A DNA stretch of 11,884 nt from Lachnospiraceae bacterium Zagget3 (GTDB lineage Bacteria; Bacillota_A; Clostridia; Lachnospirales; Lachnospiraceae): contig MSHE01000004.1 in NCBI GenBank assembly GCA_001941025.1, forward strand, positions 1 to 11,884, read 5' to 3'. Below are positions 5,859-11,842 of this stretch, in pieces. How positions within the stretch are numbered: position 1 is the first letter of the stretch; the number at the start of each line of letters is the position of its first letter. The notes below the pieces were generated by a model. It saw only the letters and a list, made by a program, of their open reading frames with translations. It was not told the origin of the DNA and did no database searches. A program made the position numbers and the translations under genes.

Positions 5859-5924
5859 CAGACTGTTGGCGTTAAAATGCTTTGTGGACGACACTGGCCC
5901 GCTTATTTGTGTTAAAGTCAACAG
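5852..5924. promoter_or_regulatory. Repeated AAGTCAACAG boxes and CAACA-N3-TGTTG palindrome
   Basis: AAGTCAACAG occurs at 5852-5861 and again at 5915-5924, 63 bp apart (about six helical turns, same face). The first is part of the inverted repeat CAACA-GAC-TGTTG (5856-5868), which overlaps the -35 of the HXXEE promoter. Placement fits operators of the divergent TetR protein. Binding is inferred. Confidence 0.55.
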
Positions 5925-5956
5925 TGAGCAAAAATTTGTCGAGGTGAACCAAAGGA

Positions 5957-6490
5957 ATGGAAAACCAGAGGGTACGCATCAGCAAAACCATGCTAAAAAC
6001 GGGGCTGCTTAAGCTGCTGCGGGAAAAGCCGCTGAGCCAGATCACAGTCTATGAGCTCTGTAAGGTATCGGAAATCAACCGCACCACGTTTTATAAATAC
6101 TACGGCAGCCAGGAGGAACTGCTGAGCGAAATCGAATCAGACTTCCTCCATCAGCTGGACGAGGAGTTAAAGCAGGTCATCACCCAAAGCGACAACGCCC
6201 TGCTGCTGATTTTGCAGCATTTGTATGACCAACGGGAATTGTTCTGCCTTCTCGTCCGGTCTGCACCCATGCAGGAGTTCGCTGCGCATCTGTTCGCCAT
6301 CCCCAGCATCGGCATTATTTTTCGAAATATGCTTGATGAGAGCAGCTATTCGGAGACGGAAGCGAAGTATATTCGACAATTCGTCTTTCAGGGTACCTTT
6401 TCCGTCCTCTATGACTGGCTGAACAGCGAAAGCCCGGAGCCGGTGGAGAAAATCGCCGACGTGCTGGGGCTGCTGAAAAGCAAATTGTAA
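5957..6490 (+). CDS. TetR/AcrR-family transcriptional regulator
   Basis: A 177-residue regulator. The N-terminal DNA-binding domain contains KTMLKTGLLKLLREKPLSQITVYELCK as helix 1 and 2 (read in parts across residues 10-36) and the recognition element VSEINRTTFYKYYGSQEELL (37-56), the hallmark of TetR proteins. The C-terminal part is the shorter TetR_C type seen in DhaS-like members, with LLILQHLYDQRELFCLLV and a terminal QGTFSVLYDWL region. AAAGGA and GAGGTG lie upstream of ATG 5957. It is divergent from the HXXEE operon, whose promoter overlaps its own, so it probably controls both. The ligand is unknown; a hydrophobic effector would be usual for the family. Confidence 0.93.
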   Translation: MENQRVRISKTMLKTGLLKLLREKPLSQITVYELCKVSEINRTTFYKYYGSQEELLSEIESDFLHQLDEELKQVITQSDNALLLILQHLYDQRELFCLLVRSAPMQEFAAHLFAIPSIGIIFRNMLDESSYSETEAKYIRQFVFQGTFSVLYDWLNSESPEPVEKIADVLGLLKSKL

Positions 6491-6573
6491 GCGCCTCTGA
6501 ACAAAAATCGGCCTGTTGGGTGCGTGAAATGCATCTTACAGGCAATATTTCCCCTGGAAAGATTCCAAATTTG

Positions 6574-6678
6574 GGGCTTCGCGCCGCCTGACCTGTAAGT
6601 GGTCTGTCAGGCAACAGACGATATAACTTGTCACCCGCCAAAGCTGCCGCCGATGGCGGCTGGCAGGGATTGCCGCCC
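6574..6678 (+). repeat. 105-bp dispersed repeat, copy A
   Basis: It aligns without gaps to 8820-8924 in the same orientation, with 8 mismatches in 105 positions (about 92% identity). Internal structure: GCCTGAC...GTCAGGC (7-bp stem), GTCTG...CAGAC, and GCCGCC-GAT-GGCGGC. It is non-coding. Similarity stops abruptly on both sides. Confidence 0.9.
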
Positions 6679-6732
6679 GGCCGCACGGCCAGGCGGAGGG
6701 GTTTCTTTGGCAGAATTCCCGCGTCCAATCCG

Positions 6733-6761
6733 TTGCCTTCCCGGCCAAACTGCATTATAAT
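6733..6761 (+). promoter_or_regulatory. Promoter of the P1-family peptidase gene
   Basis: TTGCCT (6733-6738), 17-bp spacer, TATAAT (6756-6761). The start is near 6768, about 30 nt before ATG 6798. It lies 55 bp after the repeat copy A. Confidence 0.7.
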
Positions 6762-6797
6762 GAGGCTGAATGAAATCATTGCACAGGAGGGCTTCTC

Positions 6798-7766
6798 ATG
6801 AAGGAAATCAGCATTTTGGACATTTGCGGCGTACAGGTGGGTCACGCCCAGGACGAGGAGGCAGGCACCGGCTGCACCGTCCTTCTCTTCCCCGGCCTCT
6901 GCCCGGCGGGGTGCGACATCCGGGGTGGCGGCCCCGCCTCCCGGGAGACGCCGCTGACCGACCCCCGGATGGCCTCCCAGGGGCTGAACGGGGTGCTGCT
7001 GTCCGGCGGCAGCGCCTTCGGCCTGGACGCGGCGGGGGGCGTCCTCCGCTACCTGGAGGAGCGGGGCATCGGCTTTGACGTGGGGGTGACAAAGGTGCCC
7101 CTGGTCTGTGAAAGCTGCGTCTTTGACCTGGCGGTGGGAGATTTTCGCGTCCGCCCGGATCAGGCCATGGCCTACGCCGCCTGCCAGGACGCCCAGCGGG
7201 GCCTCCTCCGGGAGGGCAACGTGGGGGTGGGTACCGGCTGCACCGTGGGCAAGCTGCTGGGCGCGTCCTATGCCATGAAGAGCGGCGTGGGCATCTGCGC
7301 CGTCCAGGTGGGAAGCATCCAGGTGGGGGCGGTGGTGGCCGTCAACGCCCTGGGGGACGTGTATGACATCGACACCGGCGCGCAGTTGGCGGGCCTGCTG
7401 GGGGAGGACGGGGCCAGCCTCCGCTCCACCGAGCGGACCAGCTACGCTGCCATTGAGCGGCCGGTGGAGAACGCCTTTGTGGGCAACACCACCATCGGCT
7501 GCGTGGTCACCAACGGCAAATTCTCCAAGGCGGAGATGAACAAGCTGGCGGCCATGGCCTCCAACGGCTACGCCCGCACCATCCGCCCGGTGAACACCAC
7601 CGCCGATGGGGACAGCCTCTATGCCGTCTCCGTGGGCCGGGAACCTGCGGCCCTGGACGTGGTGGGCACTCTGGCGGCCTACGTCACCGGCAGGGCGGTA
7701 AACCGGGCGGTGCTGACCGCAAAGGGAGCCTACGGGCTGAAGGCGGTCTGCGACCTGCTCCGCTAA
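6798..7766 (+). CDS. P1-family (S58, DmpA/NylC-like) autoprocessing peptidase
   Basis: A 322-residue protein of the N-terminal-nucleophile family that includes the aminopeptidase DmpA, beta-peptidyl aminopeptidases and the nylon-oligomer hydrolase NylC. Seen: GVQVGHAQDEEAGTGCTVLLFP (N-terminal strand pair, residues 11-32 in part), GVLLSGGSAFGLDAAGGV (65-82), NVGVGTGCTVGKLLGA (141-156), and the processing site VGNTTIGCVVTNG (228-240). By family precedent the chain is cut between N230 and T231 and Thr231 becomes the nucleophile. AGGAGGG precedes ATG 6798, and length is normal. There is no signal peptide, so it is probably cytoplasmic. The substrate is unknown; amide or small-peptide hydrolysis is expected. 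It has its own promoter and is followed by a separately promoted ECF S-component gene. Codons are markedly GC-rich at third positions. Confidence 0.93.
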   Translation: MKEISILDICGVQVGHAQDEEAGTGCTVLLFPGLCPAGCDIRGGGPASRETPLTDPRMASQGLNGVLLSGGSAFGLDAAGGVLRYLEERGIGFDVGVTKVPLVCESCVFDLAVGDFRVRPDQAMAYAACQDAQRGLLREGNVGVGTGCTVGKLLGASYAMKSGVGICAVQVGSIQVGAVVAVNALGDVYDIDTGAQLAGLLGEDGASLRSTERTSYAAIERPVENAFVGNTTIGCVVTNGKFSKAEMNKLAAMASNGYARTIRPVNTTADGDSLYAVSVGREPAALDVVGTLAAYVTGRAVNRAVLTAKGAYGLKAVCDLLR

Positions 7767-7773
7767 AAAACAG

Positions 7774-7802
7774 TTGCAAACCGGAGCGTTTTGTTTTATA
7801 AT
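7774..7802 (+). promoter_or_regulatory. Promoter of the ECF S-component gene
   Basis: TTGCAA (7774-7779), 17-bp spacer, TATAAT (7797-7802), beginning 8 bp after the peptidase stop codon. The start is near 7809, leaving a leader of about 126 nt before ATG 7935. Confidence 0.7.
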
Positions 7803-7808
7803 GAACCA

Positions 7809-7934
7809 GCCTGTCCGGACGGCTCCCGCGATACTTCCCGATGGAAGATGGCAGGGAATGCCGGAGAAGGGTCGGGCAAATAAAACTGTGCTGTATTTCC
7901 CAGGACGGAAAACGGCAGCAGGAGGTAATTTCAT
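7809..7934 (+). promoter_or_regulatory. Structured 5' leader of the ECF S-component gene
   Basis: The leader can fold into a compact three-way element: CTCC (7823-7826) with GGAG (7863-7866) enclosing hairpins CTTCC-CGAT-GGAAG (7834-7847) and GGCA-GGGAA-TGCC (7850-7862). An outer pairing of CTGTCC (7811-7816) with GGACGG (7903-7908) is possible. AGGAGG lies about 9 bases before the ATG. It does not match any vitamin riboswitch that I can recall (TPP, FMN, THF, cobalamin), and no clear terminator is present. Confidence 0.4.
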
Positions 7935-8576
7935 ATGAAAAACGCAAACACCCAGAACCCGTCCCCCAAACGCACCAACGTACGCAGGCTGTGTGAGCTG
8001 GCCCTGCTGGTGGCCCTGATTTTGGTCATGGCCTACACGCCCCTGGGCTACCTGGTGGTCGGCCCCCTCTCCCTGAGCTTCCTCACCATTCCGGTGGCCA
8101 TCGGTGCCATGCTTTTAGGCCCCTCCGCCGGGGCGCTGCTGGGGGTGGTGTTCGGCCTGACCAGCTTCTTCAACATGATGCAGGGCAAAAGCGTCATGGG
8201 CACCGCCCTGTTCGCCGTCAGCCCCTTCCGGAGCTTCATTCTGGCGGTGGTAGCCCGGCTGCTGTGCGGCCTCTGCGCCGGGCTGGTCTATCTGGCGGTG
8301 AAGAAGCTGCTGAAGGGCAAGACCAAACTGTGCTGCGCCATCGGCGGCATCGCCACCCCGCTGCTGAACACCTTCTTTTACATGAGCGCGCTGGTGCTGC
8401 TGTTTTATAACTGCGAGTATGTTCAGAACCTGGTGGTCAGCCTGGGTGTGACCAACCCCTTCTCCTTCGTGGTGGTTCTGGTGGGCTTCCAGGGGCTGCT
8501 GGAGGCCGTGGTGGGATGCATCATCTCCACCGCCGTCACCGTGCCGCTGCTGAAATATGTGCATAAGGAAGGGTAA
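7935..8576 (+). CDS. ECF transporter S component, probably PanT-like (pantothenate)
   Basis: A 213-residue, very hydrophobic protein with about six membrane spans (near 19-35, 47-62, 64-80, 98-122, 133-157, 177-203). The pattern ELALLVALILVMAYTPLGYL, then FLTIPVAIGAMLLGPSAGALLGVVFGLTSF (in part), is typical of substrate-binding S components of energy-coupling factor vitamin importers. These work with a shared T protein and two ATPases encoded elsewhere. The basic N-terminal tail KRTNVRRL is on the cytosolic side. GGAGG precedes ATG 7935. The next gene is coaX, which phosphorylates pantothenate, so pantothenate is the best guess for the substrate. That assignment rests on neighbourhood, not on binding residues. 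Confidence 0.85.
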   Translation: MKNANTQNPSPKRTNVRRLCELALLVALILVMAYTPLGYLVVGPLSLSFLTIPVAIGAMLLGPSAGALLGVVFGLTSFFNMMQGKSVMGTALFAVSPFRSFILAVVARLLCGLCAGLVYLAVKKLLKGKTKLCCAIGGIATPLLNTFFYMSALVLLFYNCEYVQNLVVSLGVTNPFSFVVVLVGFQGLLEAVVGCIISTAVTVPLLKYVHKEG

Positions 8577-8724
8577 CAGACCGGTTTTCACTCGCTGACG
8601 GGGCAATGCTGTCAATTTTAAGAAATCACTCCTTAGGTAACGTTCGCTGTAGAGAATTTGTCCGGCCTTCGCCGTCAAGCGGCATTTCCGCTACGCTCCC
8701 TACCCTTGCCAGGGAAGCGGGGGC

Positions 8725-8754
8725 CTACTTTTCTCGATTCGTCGAGAAAAGTAG
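8725..8754. other. 13-bp perfect hairpin with TTCG loop
   Basis: CTACTTTTCTCGA (8725-8737), TTCG, TCGAGAAAAGTAG (8742-8754). The stem is fully complementary and has a four-base loop of the stable UUCG kind. No T-run follows, so it is not a classical terminator. Confidence 0.85.
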
Positions 8755-8767
8755 CAAAAGAGGACGA

Positions 8768-8800
8768 CTCAAGAGGGGGACCTGTGGCCCCCCTCTTGAG
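8768..8800. other. 12-bp perfect hairpin
   Basis: CTCAAGAGGGGG (8768-8779) pairs perfectly with CCCCCTCTTGAG (8789-8800) across a 9-nt loop. It lies 13 bp after the previous hairpin and 19 bp before repeat copy B. No T-run follows. Confidence 0.85.
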
Positions 8801-8819
8801 AATCTCCCCGTATCCCGCT

Positions 8820-8924
8820 GGGCTTCGCGCCGCCCGACCTGTAAGTGGTCTGTCAGGCAACAGACGATGTGACTTGTTACGCACCAAAGCTGCCGCCGAT
8901 GGCGGCTGGCGGGGATTTCCGCCC
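8820..8924 (+). repeat. 105-bp dispersed repeat, copy B
   Basis: Direct, gap-free partner of 6574-6678 (8 differences in 105). Relative to copy A, the GCCTGAC arm reads GCCCGAC, which weakens the outer stem, while GTCTG...CAGAC and GCCGCC-GAT-GGCGGC are kept. Confidence 0.9.
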
Positions 8925-9143
8925 ACGTTCCCGCCGTCAAGCGACATTTCCGCTGCGCTCCCTATGCCTAGCGGCGGGACGGGCGGCAATTTTATCATCC
9001 TTTGGTCGTGGAAATCTGACTGTACAGTTTTGTTATTCCCCTCAACCCAGGATAGATTGCATCTTAAAATTGATGACATTTTCTTTCAGGGGTGCTGCCA
9101 GCCACTCACCACTACAAAAAACTGCGAAACGGAGGGAACCCCC

Positions 9144-9935
9144 ATGATTCTCTGCATCGACATTGGCAACACCAACATCACCTTCGGTAGCTACGAGGGC
9201 ATGGCCCTCCGTTTCCAGGGCCGCTGCGGCACCGACCGCCGCAAGACCGAGGAGGAGTATGCCATGCTGGTGGACGGCATCCTGCGGCTGCGGGGGGTGG
9301 ATCCCTCCGACATTGAGGGGGGCATCCTCTCCTCCGTGGTTCCCTCCCTCCGGGCGGTGATGGGCGGCGCCATGGAATTGCTCACCGGCAAGCGGTTCCT
9401 CACCGTCACTTCCGGCATTAAGACCGGGCTGAACATCCGTATGGACATCCCCAGCCAGCTGGGCAGCGACCTGGTGGCCGACGCGGTGGGGGCCATGGCG
9501 AAGTATCCCAAACCCATCGTGTTCTTCGACATGGGCACCGCCACCACCCTGTCCGTCATCGACAGGCGGGGCAGCTACCTGGGGGGCATGATTATCCCCG
9601 GCCTCCGCACCTCGGTGGACGCCCTGGCCGACCAGGCCGCCCAGCTTCCCGCCATCCCCCTGACCCCGCCGGGGCATATGATCGGCCAGAACACCGTGGA
9701 ATGTATGCAGTCCGGCGCCCTGTACGGCCACGCCGCCATGCTGGACGGCCTGGTGGAGCGGGTGGAGGCCGAGCTGGGGGAACCGGTGTCCGCCATCATG
9801 ACCGGCGGCCTGGCCGGCATCATCCAGCCCTACTGCCGCAGGAAAATCGTGCTGGACCAGCGGCTCCAGCTGGACGGCCTGCGCATCCTCTACGAAAAAA
9901 ATTTGCCCCGCCGCCGGGAAAATCCTAAAATTTGA
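9144..9935 (+). CDS. coaX: Type III pantothenate kinase
   Basis: A 263-residue ASKHA-fold kinase that phosphorylates pantothenate with ATP, the first step of coenzyme A synthesis, in the cytoplasm. Seen: MILCIDIGNTNITFG with the phosphate-1 motif DIGNTN (6-11); GSDLVADAVGA (107-117), the position of the pantothenate-binding/catalytic Asp (D109); FFDMGTATTLSVID (127-140), the phosphate-2 motif; GGMIIPGLRTS (147-157); and a C-terminal MTGGLAG (219-225). The usual GADR-type motif reads GSDL here, so the commonly conserved Arg is Leu. ATG 9144 has GGAGGG upstream; the same frame stays open to 8658, but that part is repeat-derived and lacks family similarity. Type III enzymes typically resist feedback by CoA. 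Its neighbour, an ECF S component, would supply pantothenate. Confidence 0.96.
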   Translation: MILCIDIGNTNITFGSYEGMALRFQGRCGTDRRKTEEEYAMLVDGILRLRGVDPSDIEGGILSSVVPSLRAVMGGAMELLTGKRFLTVTSGIKTGLNIRMDIPSQLGSDLVADAVGAMAKYPKPIVFFDMGTATTLSVIDRRGSYLGGMIIPGLRTSVDALADQAAQLPAIPLTPPGHMIGQNTVECMQSGALYGHAAMLDGLVERVEAELGEPVSAIMTGGLAGIIQPYCRRKIVLDQRLQLDGLRILYEKNLPRRRENPKI

Positions 9936-9936
9936 C

Positions 9937-9965
9937 TTGCCATTTCCCCGGAACCGTGGTATAAT
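9937..9965 (+). promoter_or_regulatory. Promoter of tRNA-Gly
   Basis: TTGCCA (9937-9942), 17-bp spacer, TATAAT (9960-9965). It begins one base after the coaX stop. The start is near 9972, about 13 nt before the mature tRNA 5' end. Confidence 0.8.
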
Positions 9966-9984
9966 CAGTTTGTTTCCGGGAGAT

Positions 9985-10058
9985 GCAGATGTAGTTTAGT
10001 GGTAAAACTCCAGCTTCCCAAGCTGGCCTTGTGGGTTCGATTCCCATCATCTGCTCCA
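9985..10058 (+). tRNA. tRNA-Gly (anticodon CCC)
   Basis: Full cloverleaf: acceptor GCAGATG/CATCTGC, D-arm GTTT-AGTGGTA-AAAC, anticodon stem CCAGC/GCTGG with loop TTCCCAA (anticodon CCC, reads GGG), T-arm GTGGG-TTCGATT-CCCAT, discriminator T as usual for glycine, and CCA encoded at 10056-10058. It is a single-gene unit with its own promoter and terminator. Confidence 0.97.
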
Positions 10059-10063
10059 GTACG

Positions 10064-10105
10064 GCAGGCGTTCACAGGTTTGTGGACGCCTGCTTTTTTG
10101 TTTTT
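10064..10105 (+). terminator. Rho-independent terminator after tRNA-Gly
   Basis: GCAGGCGTTCAC (10064-10075) pairs with GTGGACGCCTGC (10082-10093), 12 pairs with one G-T, loop AGGTTT, followed by TTTTTTGTTTTT. It starts 5 bp after the tRNA CCA. Confidence 0.95.
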
Positions 10106-10139
10106 GCCGGGAGGCTGCGTCATCGGCGTTATCGTCCCC

Positions 10140-10168
10140 TTGCCTTTTTCCCCGTCATCCGGTATAAT
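10140..10168 (+). promoter_or_regulatory. Promoter of the HD-hydrolase/FliB-like pair
   Basis: TTGCCT (10140-10145), 17-bp spacer, TATAAT (10163-10168). The start is near 10175, about 25 nt before ATG 10200. It excludes the in-frame ATG at 10167, which lies inside the -10 box. Confidence 0.8.
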
Positions 10169-10199
10169 GGTGGCAATCACAGAAAAGGTGGGATGCCCC

Positions 10200-10712
10200 A
10201 TGACCCAAGCCCTTCTCACGGCCCTGGCCACGGAGATGGTACACTATTATCAGGACGACCTCCAACATATCCAGCACTTCATCAAGGTACATTCCTTCAG
10301 CCGTCTGATTGCCCAGCTGGAACAGCTGGACGAGGATACCTGCTTCACCCTGGAGGCGGCGGCCTACGTCCACGACATCGGCATCAAGCCCGCCCTGGCC
10401 CGGTATCAGTCCTCTGCCGGGCCATATCAGGAGCGACTGGGGGCGCCCATCGCCCTGGAGCTGTTGACACGGCTGGGGTTCCCGCCCGCTGTGGCCCAAC
10501 GGGTCAGCTATCTGGTGGGCCATCACCACACCTACACGGACATCGACGGCCCGGATTACCAGATTCTGGTGGAGGCGGATTTCCTGGTCAACCTCTATGA
10601 GGACTTCCCCAACGATGCGGCGGCCCGGCGTCACGCCGCCAGCACCGCTTATCAGCGCATCTTCCAAACCGACGCCGGAAAGCGGCTCTGCCGGGAGATG
10701 TTCGGCCTATGA
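10200..10712 (+). CDS. HD domain-containing hydrolase
   Basis: A 170-residue HD-superfamily protein. Metal-binding residues visible: H31 (KVHSFSR), the HD pair H58-D59 (AAAYVHDIGIK), the histidine cluster H108-H110 (VGHHHTY) and the last Asp in VEADFLVN (D127). These complete the usual H...HD...H...D set for a metal-dependent phosphohydrolase. Length is that of small stand-alone HD proteins; the substrate (a nucleotide or other phosphoester) is unknown. ATG 10200 follows AAGGTGG and sits just downstream of a strong promoter; longer in-frame starts run through the tRNA and terminator. Its stop overlaps the FliB-like start (ATGA at 10709-10712), so the two are cotranscribed and probably coupled. 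Confidence 0.92.
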   Translation: MTQALLTALATEMVHYYQDDLQHIQHFIKVHSFSRLIAQLEQLDEDTCFTLEAAAYVHDIGIKPALARYQSSAGPYQERLGAPIALELLTRLGFPPAVAQRVSYLVGHHHTYTDIDGPDYQILVEADFLVNLYEDFPNDAAARRHAASTAYQRIFQTDAGKRLCREMFGL

Positions 10713-11842
10713 AGATACACACTTTGCCCTGCTTTGACCCCTTCCGCTGCGCCGCCTCTGCCTGCCGGGACAGCTGCTGCATCGGCTGGGAGATCGACAT
10801 CGACCCGGACACCCTCAGCATTTACCGGCAGGTGGGCGGCAGCTTCGGGGAACGGTTACAGCAAAACATCGTCACGGAGCCGGACGGCACCAGCCACTTC
10901 CGCCTGACAGCCGGGGAACGCTGTCCCTTTTTAAATGGGGACAACCTGTGTGACATCATCCTCCGTCTGGGGGAGGGCGCCCTCTGCGACATCTGCGACC
11001 AGCACCCCCGGTTTTACAATGACTACGACGACCTCCGGGAAACCGGCCTCGGCCTTTGCTGCGAGGCCGCCGGGCGGCTGTTCTTCTCCTCTGACCGGCC
11101 CCTGACCATCCGCGCCGCGGAAACCGACGAGGATGCGCCGGACGAGGGCTCCGCAGAGAGCCTCCCCCTCCTGCTCCACCTGCGGGGGCAGCTCTTTTCC
11201 TTGCTCCAGGACCGCAGCCTTCCCCTGCAGGCCCGCTTCACCTCTATGCTGCTGTACGCCCAGGCCGCTCAGGAGGCTTGGGACGGGCAGGATTTGGACA
11301 CCCTCTGTGACGCGGAGCTGCTGCTGGCTGACCTGCTGCCCTTCTATGACGCCCCCTGGGAGGAAGGGGAACCCGACCGCCTGCCCGCCGAGCTGCTCCG
11401 GTTCTTCGGCACGCTGGAGTCCATCAACGGCGAGTGGGACACCCTGCTGCGCTCCGCCGTGGACTGTCTTTCCCTGCCGGACCGGGCCGCCCTGGAGGGG
11501 CAGTTCCAGACAGACATGGCCGGGCGGGCCTGGGAATACGAACGCCTCGCCTTCTACTTCCTCTACCGCTACTTTCTTCACGCGGTGGACGATGGGGACT
11601 TTCTCAGCCGGGTATGCCTCGCCCTGCTCTCCGTCCTGACGGTGGGGCAGCTGGACTTTGCCCGCTGGCGGGAAAACGGGGGCAGCTTCACCCCGGAGGA
11701 CAGAATTGCTGTCGCCCGCATCTTCTCCAAAGAGCTGGAATATTCTGAGGAGAATATGGCCGCTTTTCTGGGGGAAATCAGGGATTCGGAACTGTTTTCC
11801 CCGGAGCGGCTGCTGGAGGCCCTGTCCGGCGGGACGCTTTGA
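10709..11842 (+). CDS. fliB: FliB-family lysine-N-methylase-like protein
   Basis: A 377-residue protein with the cysteine-rich N-terminal region typical of the FliB (flagellin lysine-N-methylase) family. The cysteines lie in MKIHTLPCFDPF (C8), C14, C19, SCCIGWEIDID (C23, C24), ERCPFLNGDNLCDI (C72, C81), LGEGALCDICDQHPRFY (C93, C96) and GLCCEAAG (C117, C118). The Cys-rich part probably holds an Fe-S cluster; the remainder is alpha-helical without obvious motifs. In Salmonella FliB methylates flagellin lysines, but no flagellar gene is present here, and in Clostridia such homologues occur without flagella, so the target is unknown. GGGAG upstream and the 4-bp overlap with the HD gene support ATG 10709. 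The symbol denotes family, not proven function. Confidence 0.88.
   Translation: MKIHTLPCFDPFRCAASACRDSCCIGWEIDIDPDTLSIYRQVGGSFGERLQQNIVTEPDGTSHFRLTAGERCPFLNGDNLCDIILRLGEGALCDICDQHPRFYNDYDDLRETGLGLCCEAAGRLFFSSDRPLTIRAAETDEDAPDEGSAESLPLLLHLRGQLFSLLQDRSLPLQARFTSMLLYAQAAQEAWDGQDLDTLCDAELLLADLLPFYDAPWEEGEPDRLPAELLRFFGTLESINGEWDTLLRSAVDCLSLPDRAALEGQFQTDMAGRAWEYERLAFYFLYRYFLHAVDDGDFLSRVCLALLSVLTVGQLDFARWRENGGSFTPEDRIAVARIFSKELEYSEENMAAFLGEIRDSELFSPERLLEALSGGTL

Larger units (their letters stand above)
6491..6797. other. Non-coding gap between TetR gene and P1 peptidase gene
   Basis: No gene is visible in this 307-bp gap. It holds a long imperfect hairpin, GCCTGT...ACAGGC (6511-6543) with an inner GGTGC/GCATC pairing, which may act as a weak terminator although no T-run follows. 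It also holds copy A of the 105-bp repeat (6574-6678), a small GGCCG-CA-CGGCC hairpin just after it, and the promoter of the peptidase gene (6733-6761). Confidence 0.6.
8670..8964 (+). repeat. 33-bp direct repeat pair flanking the repeat/hairpin block
   Basis: The 33-bp sequences at 8670-8702 and 8932-8964 begin CGCCGTCAAGCG and end CGCTCCCTA; they differ at 2 positions. They bracket the two large hairpins and the 105-bp repeat copy B, like the ends of a unit. Confidence 0.8.
8577..9143. other. 567-bp non-coding, hairpin-rich stretch before coaX
   Basis: No convincing gene is seen here. In order it holds a 33-bp sequence at 8670-8702, a 13-bp perfect stem at 8725-8754, a 12-bp stem at 8768-8800, copy B of the 105-bp repeat (8820-8924), a second near-copy of the 33-bp sequence at 8932-8964, a 7-bp stem CCCGCCG/CGGCGGG (8930-8936 with 8972-8978), and the palindrome ACTGTACAGT (9019-9028). 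GGAGGG before ATG 9144 serves coaX. No clear consensus promoter for coaX is visible here. Confidence 0.7.

Noticed and set aside
5040..5915. Plus-strand open frame of 291 codons
   Set aside because: It is antisense to the HXXEE copy B gene and runs over the divergent promoters.
6511..6543. Hairpin after the TetR gene as an intrinsic terminator
   Set aside because: The stem is plausible, but no T-run follows; kept only as a note in the gap entry.
6315..7934. Long minus-strand open frame of 539 codons
   Set aside because: It lies antisense to the recognised P1 peptidase and TetR genes; its product is low-complexity Gly/His/Ala/Arg typical of a GC-rich shadow frame.
6574..8924. Composite transposon bounded by the 105-bp repeats
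   Set aside because: No transposase lies between the copies, no terminal inverted repeats or target duplications are visible, and the enclosed genes look native in composition.
6574..8978. CRISPR array
   Set aside because: The repeats occur only twice, are long and far apart, and no regular spacers are present.
8658..9143. In-frame upstream extension of coaX
   Set aside because: The added stretch translates the hairpins and repeat, lacks family similarity, and ATG 9144 has a good ribosome-binding site.
9999..10199. Longer start for the HD hydrolase
   Set aside because: It would translate through tRNA-Gly, its terminator and the promoter at 10140-10168.
9965..10231. Minus-strand small frame over the tRNA
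   Set aside because: It reads the complement of tRNA-Gly and its terminator; a common spurious product at tRNA loci.
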